Positions 4,502 through 11,691 of a DNA stretch of 14,864 nt are shown one piece after another. Numbering within the stretch: the stretch's first letter is position 1; every line of letters starts with the position of its first letter. This stretch comes from DASQQQ01 sp036390995 (GTDB lineage: Bacteria; Actinomycetota; UBA4738; HRBIN12). The position numbers and the translations under genes are program-made. The notes below the pieces were generated by a model. The model ran no database searches, was not told the origin of the DNA, and saw nothing but the letters and a program-made list of their open reading frames with translations. Where the stretch lies: contig DASWAT010000201.1 of assembly GCA_036390995.1 (NCBI GenBank), positions 1 through 14,864 on the forward strand. Direction: 5' to 3'.

Positions 4502-7500
4502 ATGAGACCTCGTGTACGTACCGCGCTCGCCGTCCTGGCCGCGGTGGCGCTCGTGCTGCCGGCCGGGGCGAGCGCGGCGCCGGGGGGCCGGCAGCTTCGC
4601 GAGCGGCGGGCGCTGCCGAAGGGCTTCGTGCCGGCGGTGGCGCGAGCGGATCGGCCGGCACGCTACTTCGTCCAGATGAAGGCGCCGTCCATGGCCGAGA
4701 TCGGCGGGACCAGGCTGGCTCCCGCGGCCCAGAGCCGCGCGGTGGACACGGCGCTCGGGTCGCAGGAGGCGGCCATCGGCCAGGCGCGGTCGCTCGGCGG
4801 GACCATCGTGTTCCGGTACGCGCGGCTGGTGAACGCGTTCTCGGTGCAGATGACCGCGTCGGCCGCCGCGCGCCTGGCGCAGCGTCCCGACGTGGCGCTG
4901 GTCGAGCCCGTGCCGGTGGTCGCGCGCTTGAACGACACGAGCGTGCCGTTCATCGGCGCCCCGACGGTCTGGAGGAAGCTCGGCGTGAAGGGCCAGGGCA
5001 TGACGGTGGCCGTCGTCGACACCGGCGTCGACTACACGCACGCCGATCTCGGCGGCGCGGGCACGGTCGAGGCGTACACGTCGAACGACCCCAGCGTGAT
5101 CGAGCCGGGGACGTTCCCCACGAAGAAGGTGACCGGGGGGTACGACTTCACCGGTGCGAACTACGACGTCCTGGACGCCAGCACGACCAACGACCTGCCG
5201 GTGCCGGATCCGGACCCGCTGGACAAGGACGGCCACGGAACGCACGTGGCCGGGACGTGCTGCGGGAACGGCGTGCCGGGTTCGGTCGGTAAGGGCGTGG
5301 CGCCTAAGGCGAGGATCCTCGCCGTGAAGGTCTGGGACGTGGGCAACTCCACCGCAGACGTCCTGGTGGCCGGCTACGAGTTCGCGATGGACCCGAACGG
5401 GGACGGCAACATGCAGGACGCCGCCGACGTGCTGTCGTTCTCGGGCGGCGTGGACTACGGGCCTCCGAGCTCGATCGAGGCGAAGGCGGCCGCGGAGGTC
5501 GTGAAGCAGGGGACGGTGTTCGTGGCCGCGGCCGGCAACTCCGGCAACCAGCCGAACGGCGGGTCGGGGTACATCCTGGGAACGCCCGCGTCGGTGCCGT
5601 CGGTCATCTCCGTGGCCGCCTCCATCGACCAGTTCATGGCGCAGACGCTCACGGTGAACTCGCCCTCGGGTCTCGACCTGCCGGACGGCGGGCCGATCGT
5701 GTGGCAGGACTGGTCGCCTGAGTTCACCGCGGACATCGCGGGCGACGTGGTGGACGCGCGTGCGTTCGATCCGCCGGCGAGCTCCAGCGGGACGCCGGCG
5801 CCCACCGACCGGATCCTCTGCGACGCGGTGCCGTCGGGCATGCCGTTCGAGGGCAAGATCGCGCTGATCTACAAGGGCTCGTTCGATGCGGGCGACTGCT
5901 ACGTCGAGGACAAGGTCATCAACGCCCAGGACGCCGGGGCCATCGCCGTCATCATCTGGGACGGCTTCGGCGGTCTGCCCGGCGGGATCGGGACCGGCGG
6001 CAACGAGAGCCAGGTGACGATCCCGGCGGTCGACCTGTCCGGGAATGACAGCGCGGTCCTCGCGGACGCCATCAGCCCGAACGCGCCGTCCTCATGGAAC
6101 CAGGAGACGGTGAAGGTGACGATCGGGTCCACGGGAGCGGTGATCCCCGGCTACGAGGACCGGATGACCGACTTCAGCTCCGAGGGTCCCGCGCGGATCT
6201 CGAGCGGCCTGAAGCCGGACGTCGCCGCGCCCGGCTCCGACATCACGTCGGCCGCGGTGGGCACAGGAGACGGCGCCGCGACGTTCGGAGGGACCTCGAT
6301 GGCGACGCCGCACGTCTCGGGCGTGGCCACGCTGCTGCGGCAGATCCATCCGACGTGGGCGCCGGCCAGGATCAAGGCGCTCATCATGAACCAGGCGACA
6401 CAGCGTCTGGAGAACCTGGACGGGTCCTCGCCGGTCCCCGCCACGGTCATGGGCTCGGGCCGGGTGCAGGCCTACGACTCGGCCGTGGCCGAGAGCCTCG
6501 CGACCCCGGGCAGCCTCTCCTTCCGGCTGCGCGGCGTATCCGAGCTCACCACGATCGTGAGGCGGGTCACGGTGACGAACAACGATCGCCATGCGCATCG
6601 GTACACGGTGAGCGGCAGCGTCCGGTACACGGACTTCTCGAAGAGGTTCGCCTCGGTCATGGTGAGCGTCGATGGTGAGACGCTGCACGACTCGGCGAGC
6701 TTCACGATCCCGCCGAGGCGCTCGCACAGCGTCTGGGTGGAGCTGACGCTCGATCCGGACAGCGTGCCGAAGTGGCAGCAGGAGTGGGGGTGGTACTACT
6801 TCAACCCGAACGTCGACGGGAACCTGAACATCCTGCAGCGGGGCGCTAGGACCGATCGGCTGCACGTCCCGTGGCACGTGGTGCCGCTCGCCGCATCGGC
6901 GAGCGGGCTGTCGAAGTCCTCGCTCGATCTCACCGGCGGGGGCCCCAGGACGATGAAGCTGACCGGTGCCGGCGCGGGCGTTCCGTCCGCCGACCTGTAC
7001 CTGCTCGGCGCGACGAGTGGGAAGAGCGATCGCTCGGAGGCGGACATCCGCGCGATCGGGGCCCGGTCGTTCACCGGCGCCACGATCGACGGCACCGCCA
7101 AGGCCGTGCCGGAGGGGACCGATCCGTTCGCCGGCATCACGTGGCGGGAGTTCCTCACGAACGACGACGAGCCGACCGAACCGGTCGAGTTCGCCGTGCA
7201 GACGTGGGGCGTGCGCAACACCACGGAGACCGAGGAGATCGACGTCGTGGTCGACGTCGGCGCCGACGGCGTGTTCGCCGACGGTACCATCGGCGGCGAT
7301 GTTCTCCTGGTGGAGACGGCCGGCGTGGTCTGCCTGTACGACCTGCCGAGCACGTTCGACGACTGCGACGCCACGTACTACCCGGACTACTCGAACTACA
7401 ACTCGACCGTCACGGGGATCGTCGCGGACGCCGGGGCGCTCGGGCTGTCCAACGCGGATCACGTCCTGAGCTATCAGGTCACGGCGTGCACCGGGGTCTT

Positions 7501-7774
7501 CTCGGGCGACGTCCCCGCCGTCACGTGCGAGACCGTGGGGGACATCGAGCCGGCCACCGGGACCTACGGGCCCACGATCGACGTGACCGCTCCGGCCCTG
7601 TCGATCGACCCGCTGGTGTGTCGCGGTTTCTGGAGCGGGGGGTCGTGCGTTGGGAGCAACCCGGTCACGGTCTCGACGGGGTCCGCCGCGGCCGGGGACG
7701 ATCCATCGATCCTCGCGATCTTCCCGAACAACTCGCCCGGCGGACAGGGGGTGGTGATCCCCACCTCGACCTGA
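4502..7774 (+). CDS. Large secreted subtilisin-like serine protease (S8 family) with PA insert
   Basis: This is an extracellular endopeptidase precursor of 1090 residues. Residues 1-25 are a signal peptide (RPRVR, hydrophobic core, cleavage near ASA). About 53-140 is an inhibitor I9-type propeptide (RYFVQMK ... FSVQMTASAAARLA ... VALVEPVP). The S8 catalytic residues are all present: Asp173 in VVDTGVDYTH, His245 in DGHGTHVAGT, oxyanion Asn346 in AAAGNSGN, and Ser599 in GGTSMATPHVSG. A protease-associated domain is inserted at about 434-525 (ILCDAVPSG ... GKIALIYKG ... AGAIAVIIW). DPNGDGNMQDAAD near 300 looks like a calcium loop. The C-terminal 400 residues are beta-rich, fibronectin-III-like, with several cysteines, and have no LPXTG or terminal membrane helix, so it is probably released. 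ATG 4502 is chosen for the strong GGGGAGGAG just before it; the upstream open frame is not coding-like. It sits between cysO and cysM, two genes that are adjacent in mycobacteria. Confidence 0.95.
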   Translation: MRPRVRTALAVLAAVALVLPAGASAAPGGRQLRERRALPKGFVPAVARADRPARYFVQMKAPSMAEIGGTRLAPAAQSRAVDTALGSQEAAIGQARSLGGTIVFRYARLVNAFSVQMTASAAARLAQRPDVALVEPVPVVARLNDTSVPFIGAPTVWRKLGVKGQGMTVAVVDTGVDYTHADLGGAGTVEAYTSNDPSVIEPGTFPTKKVTGGYDFTGANYDVLDASTTNDLPVPDPDPLDKDGHGTHVAGTCCGNGVPGSVGKGVAPKARILAVKVWDVGNSTADVLVAGYEFAMDPNGDGNMQDAADVLSFSGGVDYGPPSSIEAKAAAEVVKQGTVFVAAAGNSGNQPNGGSGYILGTPASVPSVISVAASIDQFMAQTLTVNSPSGLDLPDGGPIVWQDWSPEFTADIAGDVVDARAFDPPASSSGTPAPTDRILCDAVPSGMPFEGKIALIYKGSFDAGDCYVEDKVINAQDAGAIAVIIWDGFGGLPGGIGTGGNESQVTIPAVDLSGNDSAVLADAISPNAPSSWNQETVKVTIGSTGAVIPGYEDRMTDFSSEGPARISSGLKPDVAAPGSDITSAAVGTGDGAATFGGTSMATPHVSGVATLLRQIHPTWAPARIKALIMNQATQRLENLDGSSPVPATVMGSGRVQAYDSAVAESLATPGSLSFRLRGVSELTTIVRRVTVTNNDRHAHRYTVSGSVRYTDFSKRFASVMVSVDGETLHDSASFTIPPRRSHSVWVELTLDPDSVPKWQQEWGWYYFNPNVDGNLNILQRGARTDRLHVPWHVVPLAASASGLSKSSLDLTGGGPRTMKLTGAGAGVPSADLYLLGATSGKSDRSEADIRAIGARSFTGATIDGTAKAVPEGTDPFAGITWREFLTNDDEPTEPVEFAVQTWGVRNTTETEEIDVVVDVGADGVFADGTIGGDVLLVETAGVVCLYDLPSTFDDCDATYYPDYSNYNSTVTGIVADAGALGLSNADHVLSYQVTACTGVFSGDVPAVTCETVGDIEPATGTYGPTIDVTAPALSIDPLVCRGFWSGGSCVGSNPVTVSTGSAAAGDDPSILAIFPNNSPGGQGVVIPTST

Positions 7775-7794
7775 GCCACACGGAGGGGAAGCGA

Positions 7795-7823
7795 AGGACC
7801 CGGCGCCGAGCGTGCCGGGTCCT
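7795..7823 (+). terminator. Terminator hairpin after the subtilase gene
   Basis: AGGACCCGGC (7795-7804) and GCCGGGTCCT (7814-7823) form a perfect 10-bp stem around a 9-base loop, 20 bases after the protease stop. No T-run follows, as is frequent in high-GC actinobacteria. It separates the protease from the cysM operon, whose -10 box begins 16 bases further on. Confidence 0.75.
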
Positions 7824-7838
7824 CCGCGTGTCTGCTGG

Positions 7839-7844
7839 GATAAT
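7839..7844 (+). promoter_or_regulatory. -10 box of the cysM operon, predicted leaderless
   Basis: GATAAT differs from the TATAAT consensus at one position and ends seven bases before the GTG of cysM, so the transcript should begin at or beside the start codon. It lies directly after the terminator of the previous unit. No -35 is recognisable, since that position falls in the terminator stem. Confidence 0.6.
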
Positions 7845-7851
7845 CGAGGCC

Positions 7852-8784
7852 GTGCGTTACGCCGACGTCCTCGACGCCATCGGCAACACCCCGCTCGTCG
7901 GCATGCCGCGCATGTCGCCGAAGCCGGGCGTGCGGCTGTGGGCGAAGCTCGAGGGGCAGAACCCCACCGGCTCCACGAAGGACCGCATCGCGAAGGCGAT
8001 GATCGAAGCGGCGGAGATGGCGGGAACGCTCGGTCCGGACAAGATCATCCTGGAGCCCACCTCCGGCAACACGGGGATCGCGCTCGCGATGGTGGCTCGC
8101 CGCAAGGGGTACCGCATCACGGTCGTGATCCCCGACAACGCGAGCGAGGAGCGGATCCGGCTGCTCGAGCTGTTCGGGGCCGAGGTCGTGTACTCGCCGG
8201 GCGAGAAGGGCACGAACGGCTCGATCGAGGTGGCCCGGGCGCTGGCCCGTGACGACCGGTACTTCATGCCCTTCCAGTACGGGAACCCCGGGAACCCCCG
8301 AGCCCACTACGAGGGAACGGCCGAGGAGATCATCCGCGACCTGCCGGAGATCACGCACTTCGTGGCCGGCCTCGGAACCGGCGGGACCCTCACGGGGTGC
8401 GGCCTGCGGCTCCACGAGCACGATCCGGGCATCAAGGTGGTCGCCGCGGAGCCCGAGCTCGGCGACCTCGTCTACGGGCTCCGCTCGCTCGAGGAGGGGT
8501 TCATCCCGCCGATCTTCGACGAGTCCGTGCTCGATCGGAAGTTCCTGGTCAACTCGTCCGACTCCCTGCGCGCGACGCGCGAGCTCACCGAGCGCGAGGG
8601 CATCTTCGCGGGCATCTCGTCGGGCGCGGTCGTGCACGCGGCGCGCCGCATCGCGTTGGAGCTCGACGAGGGCGACGTGGTGTGCCTGCTCGCGGACGGC
8701 GGGTGGAAGTACCTGTCCACCGAGGCCTGGGCACCCGAGATCGAACGCGCCGAGAAGGGCGTGTCGGAGACGCTCTGGTGGTAA
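7852..8784 (+). CDS. cysM: O-phosphoserine sulfhydrylase CysM (CysO-thiocarboxylate-dependent cysteine synthase)
   Basis: This is a PLP enzyme of the cysteine synthase fold, 310 residues. The PLP lysine is Lys43 in NPTGSTKDR, the substrate loop is EPTSGNTGIALAM, the phosphate-binding loop is GLGTGGT, and the protein ends in KYLSTEAWAP ... ETLWW. Segments such as LEPTSGNTG, YQYGNP, LPEITHFVAGLGT, EGIFAGIS and WKYLST match M. tuberculosis CysM as remembered. In that family the enzyme joins the sulfur of CysO-thiocarboxylate to O-phosphoserine, a route resistant to oxidants. The presence of cysO and mec in the same window supports this over an O-acetylserine-using CysK. The GTG start is favoured because NTPLV lies at residues 12-16 and the -10 box is seven bases upstream. 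It leads a run of six closely packed genes. Confidence 0.93.
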   Translation: MRYADVLDAIGNTPLVGMPRMSPKPGVRLWAKLEGQNPTGSTKDRIAKAMIEAAEMAGTLGPDKIILEPTSGNTGIALAMVARRKGYRITVVIPDNASEERIRLLELFGAEVVYSPGEKGTNGSIEVARALARDDRYFMPFQYGNPGNPRAHYEGTAEEIIRDLPEITHFVAGLGTGGTLTGCGLRLHEHDPGIKVVAAEPELGDLVYGLRSLEEGFIPPIFDESVLDRKFLVNSSDSLRATRELTEREGIFAGISSGAVVHAARRIALELDEGDVVCLLADGGWKYLSTEAWAPEIERAEKGVSETLWW

Positions 8785-8787
8785 CCC

Positions 8788-9615
8788 GTGGCGGATAGCC
8801 GGCCGATCGGCGTGTTCGACTCCGGGGTCGGGGGCCTCACGGTGGCGCGGGCCATCCTCGACCTGCTGCCGCGCGAGCCGATCCTGTACGTGGGCGACAA
8901 CGCCCGGTTCCCGTACGGCCCGAGGCCGCTGGAGGAGATCCGGACGTTCGCGATGGAGATCGCCGGATACCTCGTCTCGCGGGACGTGAAGATGCTCGTG
9001 GTGGCGTGCAACTCCATCGAGGTGGCGGCGATCCGCGAGGTCACTGATCACGCCGACCTTCCCGTCGTCGGCGTGATCGACCCCGGCGCCCGGGCCGCGG
9101 TCCGCGCCACGCGGAACCATCGGGTGGGCATGATCGGGACCGAGGCCACCGTCGCGAGCGGCGCGTACGACCGGGCCGTGGCCGCCACCGGGGCGCAGGT
9201 GACCCTGCGCTCGAGGGCCTGCCCGGTGTTCGTGGAGCATGTCGAGCGGGGCGACACCTCCAGCGACCAGTTGCTGCGGGCCGCGAACGAGTATCTTGTG
9301 CCGCTACGGGAGGAGGGCGTCGACACCTTGATCCTCGGCTGCACGCACTACCCGATGCTGTCCGGGCTCATCCAGATGGTCGTGGGCGAGGACGTGGTCC
9401 TCGTGTCCTCGGCCGAGGAGACGGCGAAGGACGTGTACGCAACCCTCGTCGAAGGGGACCTGCTCCGTGAGGGCGACGAGGAGCCCGTGCACGAGTTCCT
9501 CACCACCGGCGACCCGGAGCGGTTCCGGGCCGTGGCGCACCACTTCCTCGGCCCGGAGGTCGGTCCCGTCGCCTCCGTCGAGGCCCGGCTCATCGAGGAG
9601 GCAACGTGGAACTGA
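8788..9615 (+). CDS. murI: Glutamate racemase
   Basis: MurI interconverts L- and D-glutamate, supplying D-glutamate for peptidoglycan, in the cytoplasm. The 275-residue protein shows GVFDSGVGGLTV near the N-terminus, YVGDNARFPYG, and the two catalytic cysteines, Cys74 in VVACNS and Cys185 in LGCTHYP. VSSAEETAKDV and FLGPEVG near the C-terminus are typical of the actinobacterial proteins. One difference is the segment after the first cysteine, ACNSIEVAAI, where most MurI proteins have ACN(T/S)AS; the cofactor-independent mechanism should still work. GTG 8788 lies three bases after cysM. The end overlaps the following gene by ten bases. The same neighbour order, cysM then (with one extra gene) murI, is known in mycobacteria. 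Confidence 0.95.
   Translation: MADSRPIGVFDSGVGGLTVARAILDLLPREPILYVGDNARFPYGPRPLEEIRTFAMEIAGYLVSRDVKMLVVACNSIEVAAIREVTDHADLPVVGVIDPGARAAVRATRNHRVGMIGTEATVASGAYDRAVAATGAQVTLRSRACPVFVEHVERGDTSSDQLLRAANEYLVPLREEGVDTLILGCTHYPMLSGLIQMVVGEDVVLVSSAEETAKDVYATLVEGDLLREGDEEPVHEFLTTGDPERFRAVAHHFLGPEVGPVASVEARLIEEATWN
9595..9601 (+). promoter_or_regulatory. Ribosome binding site of the MBL-fold gene inside murI
   Basis: GAGGAGG lies four bases before GTG 9606 and within the last codons of murI. It fixes the start of the next gene although this gives a 10-base overlap. Confidence 0.75.
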
Positions 9616-10358
9616 CCGTCCTGGGCGCGTGCGGCAGCTGGCCCGAGAAAGGGACCGCGCTCAGCGGCTACCTCGTGCGCCACGACGGCTTCAACCTGTG
9701 GGTCGACGCCGGGTCGGGGACGATGGCGAACCTCCAGCGGTACATCTCTATCGCCGACGTTCACGCGATGATCATCACCCACGAGCACGCCGACCACTGC
9801 GTCGATGTCTACCCGCTCTTCTACGCCCGCTACTACGGGGGTCTCGGCCCGAACGGGCTGCCGTTGTACATCCCCCAGGGGTTCGGCAAGCGCGTGCTCG
9901 GGCTGCTGTCCGACGAGAGCGTGGAGGGCTTCCACATCGGCTTCGACGTTCACGAGGTCGGTCCCGACGAGCGGTTCGAGGTCGGGCCGTTCCGCGTGTC
10001 CACGCGCGCCATGTCGCACCTGGACCTGCCGGCGCTCGGCTTCCGCATCGAGGCGAACGGAACCTCGCTCGCCTACACGGGCGACACCGGGCCGACCCCG
10101 CATGCCGCCGAGCTGGCACGCGACGCCGACCTCTTCCTCTCGGAGGCCTCGTACCAGGATCGCGATCAGCTGCAGCCGTTCCATCTGTCTGCGCGACAGG
10201 CCGGGGAGATCGCGAAGGAGGCCGGGGTTCGGCGGTTGGTCCTCACCCACATCCTGCCGTCGCACGACCGCGGGCGCTCCCGCGCGGAGGCGGCCGAGGC
10301 GTACGACGGCCCGCTGGACGTGGCCGTCGAGGGCCTCACGTTCGAGGTGGGTGCGTGA
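9606..10358 (+). CDS. Metallo-beta-lactamase-fold cyclic-nucleotide phosphodiesterase, Rv1339-like
   Basis: This 250-residue protein has the MBL fold. It carries ELTVLGACGSWP at the start, SGYLVRHDGFNLWVDAGSG, the metal-binding HEHADH (His59, His61, Asp63, His64), a further histidine in MSHLD, the aspartate in YTGDTGPT, and LTHILPSH near the end. It resembles M. tuberculosis Rv1339, reported to be an atypical class II cAMP phosphodiesterase; the similarity is from memory and the position (after murI, before rph) is the same. It is probably cytoplasmic, lowering cAMP or another cyclic nucleotide. RNase Z is the main alternative, but the length and the synteny favour the Rv1339 group. GTG 9606 has a strong GAGGAGG and overlaps murI; the stop overlaps rph as GTGA. 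Confidence 0.88.
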   Translation: MELTVLGACGSWPEKGTALSGYLVRHDGFNLWVDAGSGTMANLQRYISIADVHAMIITHEHADHCVDVYPLFYARYYGGLGPNGLPLYIPQGFGKRVLGLLSDESVEGFHIGFDVHEVGPDERFEVGPFRVSTRAMSHLDLPALGFRIEANGTSLAYTGDTGPTPHAAELARDADLFLSEASYQDRDQLQPFHLSARQAGEIAKEAGVRRLVLTHILPSHDRGRSRAEAAEAYDGPLDVAVEGLTFEVGA

Positions 10359-11077
10359 GTCAACGCCCCGACGGGCGCGGTCCGGCCGATCTTCGGCCGC
10401 TGAAGGTCGAGCTCGGGTACCAGGAGTGGGCCGAGGGCTCGGTGCTGTTCGAGATGGGCAGGACGAAGGTGCTGGCGGCCGCGTCGTACGAGGACCGGGC
10501 GCCCCGGTTCCTCCAGGGAACGGGGCGGGGCTGGGTGACGGCCGAGTACTCGATGCTCCCTCGGGCCACGGCCGAGCGTACCCCGCGCGAGGTGGGCAAG
10601 GGGCGGCCCTCGGGACGGACACAGGAGATTCAGCGTCTGGTGGGCCGCTCGCTCCGCGCCGTGACCGACCTCGACGCGATGGGCGAGGGCACGATCTGGA
10701 TCGACTGCGACGTCCTGCAAGCCGATGCCGGCACGCGCACGGCTTCGATCACCGCGGGGTACCTCGCGCTGGCGCTGGCGGTCCGTGCGCTCCGGGAACG
10801 CGGGGCCCTGAAGAAGGACGCGCTGACCGACTCCGTGGCGGCGGTCTCGGCTGGGATCGTGGCCGGGCGGCCGGTGCTGGACCTCTCGTACGAGGAGGAT
10901 GCCGGCGCCGACGTCGACTTCAACGTCGTGATGACCGGGAGCGGACGGTTGGTCGAGATCCAGGGGACCGCCGAGGGCGCGCCGTTCTCCCGCGAGGAGC
11001 TGTCGTCCCTGATCGACCTGGCCGAGACGGGGATCTCCCAGCTCACCGAGCTGCAGCGCCAGGTCCTCGGGGGGTGA
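10355..11077 (+). CDS. rph: Ribonuclease PH
   Basis: RNase PH is a phosphate-dependent 3'-5' exoribonuclease that trims tRNA 3' ends and acts as a hexameric ring. The 240-residue protein has RPDGR at residues 4-8, EGSVLFEMGRTKVL, GWVTAEYSMLPR, GRTQEIQRLVGRSLR (the phosphate-binding arginine region), DCDVLQADAGTRTASI, and the catalytic acidic segment EEDAGADVDFNVVM, followed by EIQGTAEGAPF. The length is normal for the family. GTG 10355 overlaps the previous stop by four bases and starts the next gene in the same manner, so the three are probably translationally coupled. No anomalies were seen. Confidence 0.97.
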   Translation: MSQRPDGRGPADLRPLKVELGYQEWAEGSVLFEMGRTKVLAAASYEDRAPRFLQGTGRGWVTAEYSMLPRATAERTPREVGKGRPSGRTQEIQRLVGRSLRAVTDLDAMGEGTIWIDCDVLQADAGTRTASITAGYLALALAVRALRERGALKKDALTDSVAAVSAGIVAGRPVLDLSYEEDAGADVDFNVVMTGSGRLVEIQGTAEGAPFSREELSSLIDLAETGISQLTELQRQVLGG

Positions 11078-11679
11078 GCGTTCCCCACCGTCTGGCCGTC
11101 GCCTCGCGCAACACGGGGAAGATCCGGGAGATCACGGCGATCTGCGCGGACTGGCCGGTCGCCTGGGTGACCGCCGATCCCTCGAGGGCGGACTGGCCCG
11201 ACGTCGACGAGACCGGCGAGACGTACCTCGACAACGCGCTGTTGAAGGCGCACGGGGTGGCTCGAGCCCTCGGGGTTCCCGCGCTCGCCGACGATTCGGG
11301 GATCGAGGTCGACGCGCTGGGGGGCGCGCCGGGGCCGCGCTCGGCGCGGTATGCAGGGGAGGAGGCCTCCGACGTTCGGAACCTCCAGATGCTGATCCGG
11401 GCGCTCGCGGGGGTCCCGGCGTCCGGCCGCACCGCCCGGTACCGGTGCGTCGCCGCGGTGGCCTGGCCCGACGGCCGCGAGGTCTGGGCCGAGGGTCACT
11501 GCGAGGGAACCCTGATCGGCAAGCCGAGGGGCGGGGGAGGGTTCGGGTACGACCCGATCTTCGTGCCGGCGGGATGGGACCGGACCATGGCCGAGCTCGA
11601 GCCCGCCGAGAAGGCCCGCATCAGCCATCGCGGCCGGGCGCTGCGCGCCCTCCGAGAGCTGCTGGAACGCGAGCCGTAG
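11074..11679 (+). CDS. rdgB: XTP/dITP pyrophosphatase (HAM1/RdgB family)
   Basis: The enzyme hydrolyses non-canonical purine nucleoside triphosphates (ITP, dITP, XTP) to monophosphates and so keeps them out of DNA and RNA. The 201-residue protein shows all family landmarks: VASRNTGKIREI at the start, ETGETYLDNALLKA, ADDSGIEVDALGGAPGPRSARYAG, GGGGFGYDPIFVP, and KARISHRGRALRAL at the end. GTG 11074 overlaps the rph stop as GTGA. The rph-rdgB pairing is conserved widely in bacteria. An excellent ribosome binding site for the next gene follows immediately, so transcription is expected to continue. Confidence 0.97.
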   Translation: MSVPHRLAVASRNTGKIREITAICADWPVAWVTADPSRADWPDVDETGETYLDNALLKAHGVARALGVPALADDSGIEVDALGGAPGPRSARYAGEEASDVRNLQMLIRALAGVPASGRTARYRCVAAVAWPDGREVWAEGHCEGTLIGKPRGGGGFGYDPIFVPAGWDRTMAELEPAEKARISHRGRALRALRELLEREP

Positions 11680-11687
11680 AAGGAGGT
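11680..11687 (+). promoter_or_regulatory. Ribosome binding site of the deacetylase gene
   Basis: AAGGAGGT directly follows the rdgB stop and is four bases before ATG 11692. It is the strongest Shine-Dalgarno on the plus strand here and may raise expression relative to the coupled genes before it. Confidence 0.8.
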
Positions 11688-11691
11688 CGCC

